Source of the DNA: Cinclus cinclus
Taxonomy: Eukaryota; Chordata; Aves; Passeriformes; Cinclidae
DNA length: 64,000 nt
NCBI RefSeq assembly: GCF_963662255.1
Contig: NC_085050.1
Span: 7,683,334-7,747,333 of the forward strand
Direction of reading: 5' to 3'
A model generated the notes under the pieces. That model was not told the origin of the DNA. It did no database searches and saw nothing but the letters and a program-made list of their open reading frames with translations. The position numbers were made by a program, and so were the translations under genes. Below are positions 23,171 through 33,535 of the stretch, piece after piece. Each line of letters starts with the position of its first letter. Position 1 is the first letter of the stretch.

Positions 23171-26100
23171 GTAGGATGCAAATACAATGAGCCTGACTCT
23201 ATGTTGTGCAAAAGCCTCTTTCACACTGCTCCCAGGACATCACAGGGGCTTAAAGTGAGCACAAACATAATTTCTGCCCTCCAAGGCGCCTTTATGGTAC
23301 CAGTGAGCCGTGATTCACCGTGAGTCAGCAGCAAGCCACTGTAAAGGCCATGACTTGCACAGCTGCTGTGAAATTGGGATCAAAGGAGCCAGGCTTGGAC
23401 TCCCATGAGCCTGCCCTTCGACAGGGGAGCCCCGAGGGCAGGCAGTTGGTGTTTGTGCAGCACAACCCACTTGAGCAAGTGGGAGTTGCTCCAGCCTTCA
23501 TTATTGACCTGATTTTGCCTGCCAGCTCCCTCTCCCAGTTATTGCTCTGTTTTGTGTTGCCTTCTGCAAGCCTGGGGCAGAGCAACCAGAGTGTCAGCCA
23601 GAGGTGGGGCAGGGGCTCAGAAGAAAGGATATGAAACGTTGGCAGGAGTAGGATGGCTCTGGACAGGACAATGGTTGGATGTTGAAGTGTACAGGAGGAG
23701 TGGCAGCCTGGACCAAGGTGAAGAAAGGGGGTCTGAACACCTGACCCACAACTCCCAGGGGACATCCTGACAGCAGTTTGGGGTAAAACATATTTGGTTA
23801 CAGCTGCAGCAATCAGGGTTGAGGTAAAAAGCTTTGCTTATGGGGGTGTTGATTTTCATCCCCTCCTCCCTTTCCTCTGCTGGAAACTACATCCATAATG
23901 GAATCAGTACAAAGTCTCTTTCCCAGCACCCCTTCCAGCACCATGGATCCAGCTTTCTCAGTGTGACAGCACATGATGATAACAGCAGCTCTAATCAAAA
24001 ATCTCAGTCATTACTCTACAACAGGTCCTATAAGTCTTGCAGCCTACTCTATCTTTTCTCATGAGATTTGCATTTTTTTTCCCAAAATACCTTTTACCTC
24101 TGACCCTGGTGAGGTAAAGGAAGTGTGCAAGCATCATCACCTACACATTTGGAAGTTTGGTCCAGGTATACTGTATTTCTTTTCACTTTTTAAGCTCACC
24201 ACTTAGAAGAGAAAAACTGATGGATGAGTCATCTGAATCCTTGCCCGTAATCCTGACCACTGAAGGAATGACAGAAATCACTATTTTGACTCCTTGGTCT
24301 CTGAAATACTCACCCACTCTGTTATTGAGGGGTTCGTCTGGACCCAGCCTGTGCACATCCATACCTACCTAATGAGAGGGATTCAGCAGAGGTTGTGACC
24401 ACCAGGCACCCTGCAGAACCCTTTCCCTCTGCTTGACAATGCCTTGGAAGTGTGTTTGGGTCTGAATTTATGACACATTAATACCTGGGTATCAAGCCCA
24501 GTGAAAGCAATGCTGCATAAGGATATGATCTAACCCTGAAATTCCCTGTTTAGATTAATATTTATGAAACCTTAACCCCAGATTAAGCTTTGGGCTCTGG
24601 GACAGGAATCATGTTTTCCAGAAGCACACCAGAGCCACATAAATGTCAGAGGGATGAAGATAAGGTTTTAACAGTGTCCCTGGTGCTGGGATGTAAGTTT
24701 TTGCAACTGAAATAGAGCAAGGAGCACCCACTGCCAGGTTCAGCCTGGGGAAAGAGCCGTCCTCTGCAACCTCAGCCACAAGATCAGGAGCCATGCCAAG
24801 GCAAGGGGCTGCTAATTCCAACAGGAGTACCTTCAGAACGGATCCTGTTGAGAAATCTGTCTCTAAAATTATCTTGACCCTCTGCCATACGCGTGCACAT
24901 ACTTTTTAAAGGGATATGAAATGAATCTTCTCTTTATCCATCCCCTTGTGAAATACAAACAATTCCTGATGGATTTGCAGCTTACACTAGTAACTGACAG
25001 CCTGCTAGCTGCTGGCATGATTACTTACAGTCTGGCAAGCACGAGACGACTGCAATGCCTACAATGTACAACCCCTGAAATGTGGTATTTTACAATGTTG
25101 CTGAAGATCAGACCTCAGATCTGCTCAGTTCTTATCTAAGCAGAAAAACAACTGGCCAGAGAGCCAGCAAACTCTGTTTTGAGACTGATATCAGCTGAAA
25201 ACTTGGCCTGAATGGATGTATTAAAAGGGGCAGATCTCCTCTGAAGTGTTAGTCCAAGCTGTGAGTGCTGAGCACTTGGAAAACAAGCCCTGAATATGCA
25301 CTTGTGAGAAATGGGTTTTTCTATATGAACAGTTAAGCAGACCCTGCCTATGTCCCATTCCAGGGAATTGGATGCCTTCACGGGATTCTTTCTGAGTGAG
25401 AGTCTAGATCACAAATAGACGGAGCACTGACTAAGCACAGCAAATAAAATTCCTTATTTGCTCACATAAAAGCAGCATTAAAAAAGTAGGGCACTACAAT
25501 TGCATACATCTACTCTCAGCCAACTAGCAAGCTGGAGCTCACCTCCATGCCAGAGAGAGTTTGGAAACCTGCTCAATTTTAAAGCAGATCCTGCTGAGAC
25601 CAATAAAAAGGTTTTGTGTTTGCAAAGGCAACTATTGGCACCAGCCATGTGGGGAATAGCCCTACTTCGAAGAACTTTTTGCAAACAAAGGTGATTTGAG
25701 CATTCAGGAGCCCACTCTGAGCACTCTGCCCTCTCATCTGGCATAGGTGAGGCTGCATCAATCTTTGCTCAGACAGCAAAAACCTCTATGGGACCATGCA
25801 ACACAAATTCACCAGTGACACAGGAAAGCAAGAGAGAGTAGGACTTCCTTATCAGACATGTGCTGAAAGCTGGGGTTTGGCTGCCTGTGGCCACCTAGGT
25901 CAGATCTGCTGCTGGAAGATGCCAGGCAGGCAAGAGGGCCACTGCCTGGAGACATGCAATGAGTTCTTGCCCTTACAAAGGTAAGGTGATGTGCTCTCCC
26001 AGCAAGTGGACACTGACAGAATGACTAGGCTGTCACCACCACTTCTGGGAATAGTTTTCTTCATTATTTTGGAAGAAACCCACACAAACTATATTCTTGG

Positions 26101-29100
26101 GGGGAGAAAAACCAAAACAGCTCACAAATATTTATGTCAAAAGCAGAGCAGACCCTCTTCTCCCACCTGGCCTACAAAAGGTTACAGACTCCAAACAAGC
26201 TTAGCACCTGAGTTTATAACAAAGTGAAACCTTTAAAGAAAACCATGAGCAGCTGAAGCAAGAGTAAAGGGGGGAAATGGGGTCTGAGAGAGAAGAAAAA
26301 TAAATTTTGTTCTATCTCCTGAAAAAGGGTAGGAAAGAGAACTTGTCCGTAGTATGTGCGTAGATTACATTGAAAATAGGAATGAAATTCAAGATCAAGG
26401 ACAGCAACTGTCTTTTTTGCTCTGACCCAGAGCTGTCTGCTTAAGGTCTGTCTATTACAGAAGAAAACCTTCTGGAGGCAAAGCTGGCAAAGCCTGCAAA
26501 TACCAGAAATATACTGGGGATGCTGCTTTGACAGGTGGTCCATAAGCTGCTCTGAAAATGCTGTTAAAGGAAACAGCTCTCTCAGAAGATAGTGCAGCAC
26601 TTCCATAATCATCACACACAAAGCCCCAACTGCCCCTTGTCTGTGCCATCTCACTCATGAGCAAAATAACTTATTTTCTCTGTGGTCTGTTTTATGCTGA
26701 TTTGCTGGCACATTATGTCTGTTATCAATAGGGACATGTGGGTTGCAATACTCTTTTAAATGGTTTGTGAGTCACCTGAACCCTTTTTGTGTGCCCACAT
26801 CATCCCCATACACCAGAAACACACCTCAGGTGCCCTGTTGTGCTAGCCTTGAAAGAAAGGAAAAGAAACATGGGAGAGTTTAGGAACAGTTAATAAATGG
26901 GAGAATTTTCTTTCTACACTGCTGGTTGGCACTTGGTGTACATCCTGGGGTGCTTTGACTCCACTGTCAGAGGATCCAGCTCAGCACTGCTGTTGTGATC
27001 ACACATCAGGACAGGCTCTGGCCCAAGCTGGAATTTGGGTATGAGCACAAGCCACTTAAAGCTGGCTGGGAGCACATGGCTCTTTTGTAAGAATTCAGTG
27101 CTACGGGTCCGTGCCAAGCCCTGATGATGCAATTCTCTCCTAGCCCTCAGTCTTTTTGTAATCATAAGTGATTTTTGTATTGGAAACTTTCAAAACGGTT
27201 GTCTAGTTCAGTGGACGTTACAAAACTCCAATAACTACTGAAAATCACAAGATTCTAGAAACTGAGGGAAGAACAAACTACTGTGAAATTTCCCTGTATC
27301 TCTCACATGCAACCTGTTCCAAAAAAGGAGATGTCACAAGCCTGTTTCTCCTAGTTTTTAATTTGTTTGAACTTTTCTTAATATCTTCTCAAAAGGCCTG
27401 GGGAGAAATTACTATACCCCCATTACAGCCCCCTCGTACCTCAGATAAAATTGTTTTTTTCTTACTAAGCAGGACAAACAGAAACAGGTTTGTGTTCATG
27501 CAGGGAGTAAGAAAATGTGAGTGCCTCCAGCATCTACTTGCAAGATACTTGTATGCTATTCCCATGTTCCCAGAGAATCATGTCCATGGACTGTGCCATG
27601 CTTTACAAAAGGCAGTTGTCTTCTGTTCTTTCCTTCCTGTGTTTTCTGAAATTGGGCATTACCATTTCTAAGCAGCATGGTTTATGAACAAGGTACATGA
27701 ACCTGGGTAGTGGATTTTTTATATTCTTTTCTATTTACAGAGGGATAATTCGCAAATCTTTGAAGTCAGGAGTCCACAATTTTTCCTGTTCCTACATCAG
27801 AGCTGTGTTTCTGGAGGAGCAGGAAAAGAAATTTTTATTGGATTGTCATGGCAGCCTGTACACCTGATTGGCCATGTTTCATTTCTGGTTCCAATCCGAC
27901 GCAGTAATTTTGTCTTGAGTTAAAAAAATAAAAAATTTTAAAAAAATCAAACCTTCCAAAAAAACCCCACACTAGAGACCAATCTTCATTTAGTGCCAAG
28001 GAAAAATAGTGGTTTCAGGTGGTGGTGGAATCTGCCAGTGATTACCTGCAAGTGAAGGTGTTCCAATCTAGAGGTATTAAACTTCTTGTCAACATCCAAG
28101 CTTGACTGCATTTTCCAATATTGCTTCCAAGAGGTCCCTTACTGTGCCCTCCCCAGCCATTCCCTCGTGGGTGATGTGATCCACAAACATTCATGCCACT
28201 GCCATGCCCTGTCTGCAGTGGAGCAACTGGAAGGTAGAGATCATTCCTAGACTCCACGAGATTCTCTTCCACTTGTGTCAACCTCACACTTCCAGAATGA
28301 ATCATTTGTGAATAGGACAGCTCTTGTTTTATACATATCAAATTATTCCTTTCACAATCCATCCAGGTTTGTGGATAATGTTATGGTAATTACAGCAATA
28401 TGTTACAATTAGTCATTAGATTTTATCAATATTCTAAGGGAGAAGTGATAAAGTGGAGTGCTTTTTTATCAGACAAATATGACATTCCAGCATCACTTTG
28501 TCTAGCAAACTGTTAATTTGCAGCAACTGAGAACACCTTTCCACCTTGTAACTTGTAGCAGTTCAACCAACCTGTGCAGAACTTCATCATGTTTGCAAAA
28601 ACTCTGTGTTTGCATCCTGTAACCTTAGTCTCCGTCTCTCCAGTTACAAATGTCATTGTCAACATAAGAAATGCTGCACACACCTGCACTTGCCTTCCAG
28701 GACTACTGAGCCATGACTGATAAGACAATCACTGGATTGTTCCCATCTAAGAGTAGTTCAACAAAGCGGTGTCTGAGTCCTCACCACAGCTTCCACAACA
28801 TGTAAAGTTGTAAAAAACATGGTGCATGAAACATTTGGCTGGAATGTTGCCAGGGTGTATTTTCCAGGGCCTTATGAGTCCATCTTTATTTGTGGTTTCT
28901 TAAATTCAACATGACCCTAGAAACTAGAGGGCAACTTGACACCTCTGAAATATTGCAATTTCTGGGTATGCCAGAGCCCAGGAGCTTTGTGAGTAATAGC
29001 TGTCAAGCTCTGGCCATTGCTCTCAGTGGAGAAGTATTGTCCTTTGTTTGGTTGTTTTGGGTTTTTTTAGGTGTAGTGATCAAAATTGTTTTGGCATCGC

Positions 29101-29330
29101 TTGCCGCTCAGGCTGCCAAGCCCATGCACAGAAACATTGCTGGCACAAGCCAGGCAAACAGTGTGATTGTTCTGAGCCTGGGAGACATCTCCTTCCCATA
29201 GGAGAGAAAGAGAGAAACTTTTATTGTCTTGGCATTCAGAATACACCTGGGCTGACAGGCCAGGGAAGAAGGAACAAGTACCTCGGAGCTTAGCTCAATA
29301 GGATTTGGGCGAAAAGAAGATCTGTGACAG
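23171..29330. other. Long unique stretch, no gene seen
   Basis: Six kilobases without any mobile element I can name. The longest frames are 23325-23765 (minus, 146 codons) and 26214-26654 (minus, 146 codons). Neither has a recognisable domain, signal peptide or splice context, and each overlaps other frames. A-rich stretches lie near 27920-27970. Repeat-poor unique DNA of this length is compatible with a regulatory gene desert or a large intron. Confidence 0.5.
23320..23330 (+). promoter_or_regulatory. NF-E2/antioxidant-response-like site
   Basis: GTGAGTCAGCA combines an AP-1 core (TGAGTCA) with the GC extension required by Maf/CNC heterodimers (RTGAYNNNGC-like layout). A similar, more palindromic Maf site is at 7671-7682. 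No promoter context is visible. Confidence 0.3.
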
Positions 29331-29449
29331 GGGATGTGGCACTTGGGGACATGGGTTAGTGATGAACACGGTGGTGCTGGGTTAATGGTTGGACTCGGTG
29401 ATCTCAGGGGTGTTCCCCAACTTTAGTTATTCCATTATTCTGTGAATGC
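29331..29449 (+). mobile_element. CR1 LINE 3'-tail fragment
   Basis: Sense-oriented CR1 tail of the subtype with 'gtggcacttggggacatgggttagtgatgaacacggtggtgctgggttaatggttggactcggtgatctc', ending in octamer-derived ATTCCATTATTCTGTG. 5'-truncated, no ORF2 part. Confidence 0.85.
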
Positions 29450-30029
29450 ATCCTCATGAGCAAACTTCCCATGTGTAACCTAAGGATCAATGCACACTGT
29501 CCCCTGAGCCCAGCCTGCCCAGCCAAGACTGGAGACAGAGATCTTCCTTTCCCCTGCATTCTCTTGGGAAAACTAGGAGCAGCCAGATTAATACAAAACT
29601 GTAGGAACTGACAAAAACATGGAGTATTTTTTATTTAAACCTTAATTCAATTACAATCCTCAACACTTCCTCAACCACCTGTCTTCCCCTTAACCAACAC
29701 TTCTGTGTGAGTCTGCACCCCTAAGAAGTGTGTCCATGCCAATAAGGCTTGACGCCAAACAGCCCCTGGTGGCTTTTGTGGCTGGATTGTCCCCTAGAAG
29801 CCATAAGCAGGCCGATGCAATTAGATGTCAGCACCCACTGCCTTAATGTGTAGGAGCTGTGCTTCACTCTGTTAGACCAAATTCGCACCCAATTTGCATC
29901 CTGACCCCTTGCAGCCCTGTTATCTAAAGGCGTCCTTTTCTCGTGATGAATGTGTAAGTAATTGCATGCTGAGGAGCTTGGTTGTACGGGAAGCTTGGTG
30001 GGGCTTTGAGCTATGCTTATCAGATTTTT
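29450..30029. promoter_or_regulatory. Putative conserved non-coding element with POU octamer
   Basis: The sequence at about 29740-30010 is unique, frame-poor and has an exact ATTTGCAT octamer at 29892-29899 plus a TAATTGCATG at about 29959. Its composition (balanced, low CpG, interspersed TAAT and GGCG words) resembles conserved non-coding DNA. The regulatory role is an inference. Confidence 0.25.
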
Positions 30030-30048
30030 TTTGTGTGTGTGTGTGTGT
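30030..30048 (+). repeat. (TG)n microsatellite
   Basis: A short T-run is followed by about nine TG units. Too short to be strongly polymorphic. Confidence 0.85.
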
Positions 30049-30499
30049 CTTTTTCAAAGAAAAGACATAAAAAGTGAAACATGAGCTGATGTGACTGGTT
30101 TTATATGCTGTGAAGCAGGGGCCTTGAACAGTTTAATATTTACCACCATCAATCAGTCCTTTCTCCCCAGCTGAGAATACATTTGGACTCAGCTCACTGA
30201 AACTGCTGGTTTTGCCAAATTAAAAAAAAAAAAAAAATCAAACCCAACAAACAGAAGATATTTCGTCCTGTTTCCTGAGACCTGTTGGCCAGTAAATACA
30301 TTTTATTCTAAAATGCATTTTCCTTTGTTAGCAGGACAAACTATTCTGTATAGAAGAGTTTGTGGAAAACACACGGTGAGTATTTTTGTATGTGACGGAG
30401 CCTTAAGCCATGAAAATCTATCACATATATCACTGGATTTTAACGGGAGGATTTAAAATATTAAGAAATGCAAATATTTTGATCAGTTTTACTTTATCA
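30049..30499. other. Unique sequence with an A-run
   Basis: AT-rich sequence with a homopolymer A-run of about 15 at 30222-30237. No gene or repeat family recognised. It ends in TATCAC, half of the possible target-site duplication of the SINE that follows. Confidence 0.5.
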
Positions 30500-30506
30500 C
30501 CCTAGA

Positions 30507-30518
30507 GAACTCAGCTGG
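30507..30518 (+). promoter_or_regulatory. SINE internal promoter A box (decayed)
   Basis: GAACTCAGCTGG occupies the A-box position of the tRNA-Ile head (TAGCTCAGTTGG in the functional gene). The loss of the leading T and two transitions suggests weakened RNA polymerase III recognition. Confidence 0.7.
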
Positions 30519-30551
30519 TTATAGCATGGTGCTAATGACAGCCAGGTTGTA

Positions 30552-30562
30552 GGTTTGATCCT
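30552..30562 (+). promoter_or_regulatory. SINE internal promoter B box (decayed)
   Basis: GGTTTGATCCT corresponds to the B box GGTTCGATCCC. The C-to-T change at the central CpG is the usual methylation-deamination decay and would weaken TFIIIC binding. Confidence 0.75.
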
Positions 30563-30651
30563 CAGAAGGGCCATTCACTTAAGAGTTGGATTAGATGGTC
30601 TTTGTGGGTCCCTTCCAACTCAGAATATTCTATGAAACCTATGTATGTCTG

Positions 30652-33254
30652 TATCACCACAAATATTAAGGTTCCAATGCCTGAAAAAAAGGAGGAAAAT
30701 AGTGGATGCAGATAAGAACAGTGTCTCTGCAGTTATATTTTCCAACCTCACACAAGACAAATACCTCATTTTTTCCCAAAAACCCATTGGACTTCAAACA
30801 GGAAAAAGTTGCTTTATACAATGGGACTGGATGGCAAAAAGAAACTGAATCATTTCCAAGTGTGACCATTGAGAAACAAAATACACCATGTGGCATACAT
30901 CAGCAACATGGGGGTTTGTTGTACTGTGAAGTTTTTATTGCTGTGGGTTTGGCTGTCTGCATGACACATGAAATGATAGAAAGACAGAAGCTCCATAGGC
31001 TCTGACCAGCAAGAGCCATTCAGACTTCATAGCCACAGAGATGCAGACCAAGAACAAAACTGAGCGTGTGGAAAGAAGAGTGTTTCTCAACACAAAAAAA
31101 AAGGAAAAAAAGGAAAAAAAAAAAAAAAGCAAAATTTGGAAAGGTTTCAGAAGTTTTATGATGAAAAGAGTGTATTCTGTGTAACTGCTTAGCTATTATT
31201 GCTTACTTCAGTAGTCAGTTTTATGCAAAGGCTATTCCTGCTCTCCAGAGATCATTACCAAAATATATGGATGAGATTTAAAAAGAGCGTCATTTTACAA
31301 AGTCTTGAGGCAACGGGAGAGGCTGAAACCTAGATCAGAGAACTTATTTGTGTGACTAAATATCCTTCTAGAAATAGGCTTTAAAAATTTGGCTGCTCTT
31401 GCACTGAGATCTGCAGTAAGGTTGGACTCTCCTGAGAGTCTCTGTCCAGAAGAAGGAAATGGAAGTTTTCTGGTGTTCCCTGCCTTTGCAAAGTGTCTCT
31501 GTTTTGGACATCCTCCTATGTCTTGCAACAGCTTCAAGTTATCATGTCCTTGAAACCTATGCAACCTGCTCTCCAAGTAACCTGGGGAAGTACATGCTCC
31601 TAATTAGAGGATTGCTGGGGAAGGTCAAACCAAAAGGGAAATTCTGAAACTCTTTGCTCGTATCTCCCACCTCCTGTTGTCCACAGCCTGGATCCTGCTC
31701 CTGTGGTCTCATATAATCTGAAGGAGCATTAATTAATTAATTAAGTAATAAGTAATTTTTATGTCTAAGATCAGTTAGATGGTACAGACAAAGCTTTTCC
31801 TTTGCAACTTTCCCTAGCTCCTGAGAAGAACATCTCTTGCCCTTTTCAAAGAACATCTTCTTTTAATTAAGTTTTTTATTTTTTATTGAGCTGTTCAGAA
31901 AAATGAGAATTACAGAGCTTCAAAAATACAATTAGCATAATGTAACAGTAACGTCACTAATGAGGGCTGGCATGCATTCACCCAACGGGGCATGACTTCA
32001 CAGAGCACAATAGCAGCTTCTTTCTGCAAAACCAAAAAGATCCAACCCGGGCAACCACGGCCCTTGTGTTGCACAAGCTGAGAGCTGCCTGCACATCCTG
32101 GTCTCTGCTCCGCACAAGGATGCTGGAGCTCTTGCAAACCTATGAATAGCCTGCAAACATGACACACCATCAAAGGGAAGTAGCAGAGAACAAACTTCAG
32201 ACGTGACAACGAAGTAAATGACTTCAACATGTAACCACTCCCTCTGGCTGTTTCAAAAGTTGATGAAGAGCTGCACCTAAAACAAACCAGCAGGCCACAG
32301 AATGAGTGCAGATTTTGCGTGATATAGGAGGGTTACATCAGGCATAGCTCAAGTGACACATATTCATAAACAACAAATTTCTGACAGGAGGTAGGGATTG
32401 TCAGTCAAGGAGAACTGTAAATGGTGCTGCGTGCTCCCTTGCAGACCTGCCTTAACCAAGTGAATTAATTTAGCCATGGAGACCACTATGTTTCAGGTGG
32501 ACAAGCTCCAATATTGTTGGCTGAAAATCCCCTCATTATTTCACATTATTTGTTTTCCAACATTGTTTAGGTTTTTTGGTTTTGTTTTTGTTTTTGAGAT
32601 TATAAGTGTTTTAAAACTACAGTAGCATCATATGTATAATACCTTAGTGTATGTTCTCCAACATTTTAAGGGGTTTCCTTGTAAGAAATCCTGCTTCTGG
32701 TAGAGATATTTCTGCATGCAGTACCAGAGCTGTGGATTTTTACAGAGAGCATTACTGCACAAGAACATAGGCCCCTATTCACAGCTTGTGTTTAGCTTGG
32801 AGAACTCACTCTCAACCAACGTTTAACCATGTGGGATGAAGAAGGTTAGAGAGTTTCCTAGCCCAAGCAGTGCTGTGCAACTGTTCATGCACAGATATTC
32901 AACAGGAGATTAGATTTATGCAAGTTCTGAACACATTTTACAATTTTAGGTCTTGTAGTCAGCAAACTTTCCAAACTGACCTCTGCAATTCCCCCTGCTT
33001 AACTTTATCCCATTCATTCAGAGTTTTCCTGGGGCATCAAAAATATTGCTTATCCAGAGTGAATCCACTGAAAGCTTACCAGTGTGCCTTTAGCCGAAAT
33101 TTGACAAATAAATAGGTGACTTTTCTTAATTTCTCCTTACATGCAGCACTATGACTGTGCTTTCTTCACAGAGCTGTTGGTCACTTTAGTGGTGCCTGAT
33201 GATGGCAGCCTGACTGGTGCTGAACACTAAACATTGTGTTTGTCCCTCAGCATC
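30652..33254. other. Unique sequence, no gene seen
   Basis: No gene. It holds a degenerate A-run/GGAAAA tract (listed separately). The 31910-32230 minus-strand frame (106 codons) has no domain. AT-rich words (TTAATTAATTAATTAAG) occur near 31731-31746. Confidence 0.5.
31091..31130 (+). repeat. A-rich tract (A7-9GG)n
   Basis: Runs of A interrupted by GG, then about 15 A. Low-complexity; no retrocopied gene is recognisable upstream. Confidence 0.85.
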
Positions 33255-33535
33255 ATCAGACAAGAAAACCACGGCACTAAGTGCCACTCCCGGCTGTTTC
33301 TTGAATGCTTCCACTCCACCACTTCATTGGGCAGCCCATTCCAATACTTGACAAAGCTTTCAGTGAAAAAACTCTTCCTGACGTCCAGCCTGAGCTCCCC
33401 CTGGCACAGCTTGAGGCTGTTTCCTCTTGTCCTGTCACTGCTCTCCACCTGGCTACAACCTCCTTTCAGGTAATTGTAGAAAGAGATAAGATCTTCCCTG
33501 AGGCTTTTTTTCTCCGGAGTAAACAACCCCATTTA
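33255..33535 (-). mobile_element. CR1 LINE fragment carrying the ORF2 C-terminus
   Basis: On the minus strand, 33532 down to 33227 reads as an open frame. Its residues match the end of CR1 ORF2: '[20 protein letters not shown]', '[21 protein letters not shown]', then '[19 protein letters not shown]'. This is the tail seen after the reverse transcriptase in avian CR1. At DNA level the plus strand shows 'gggcagcccattccaatacttg' and 'ctggctacaacctcctttcaggtaattgtag', typical of CR1 in antisense. The copy is truncated on both sides. It stops before the reverse transcriptase body and lacks the octamer-ended 3' tail seen in the other copies. It cannot encode a functional enzyme. Confidence 0.9.

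Larger units (their letters stand above)
30500..30651 (+). mobile_element. tRNA-Ile/CR1 chimeric SINE (TguSINE1-type)
   Basis: The first ~74 bases (30500-30573) align to a tRNA-Ile(AAT) gene along its whole length. They retain CTCAG and TGGTTA in the D arm, the segment TGGTGCTAAT with anticodon AAT at 30534-30536, the T arm AGGTTTGATC and the 3' GGGCCA. After a short linker, 30582-30643 is a CR1 3' tail ('gttggattagatggtctttgtgggtcccttccaact') ending in octamer ATTCTATG and degenerate repeats. This is the layout of the passerine SINE family in which a tRNA-Ile head is fused to a CR1-X-like tail so that CR1 enzymes mobilise it. TATCACC occurs at 30495-30501 and 30652-30658, a possible target-site duplication. 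The copy is diverged and unlikely to be transcribed efficiently. Confidence 0.85.

Noticed and set aside
30500..30573. Functional tRNA-Ile gene
   Set aside because: Acceptor stem pairing is lost, A and B boxes are decayed, and the segment is joined to a CR1 tail, so it is a SINE head rather than a tRNA gene.
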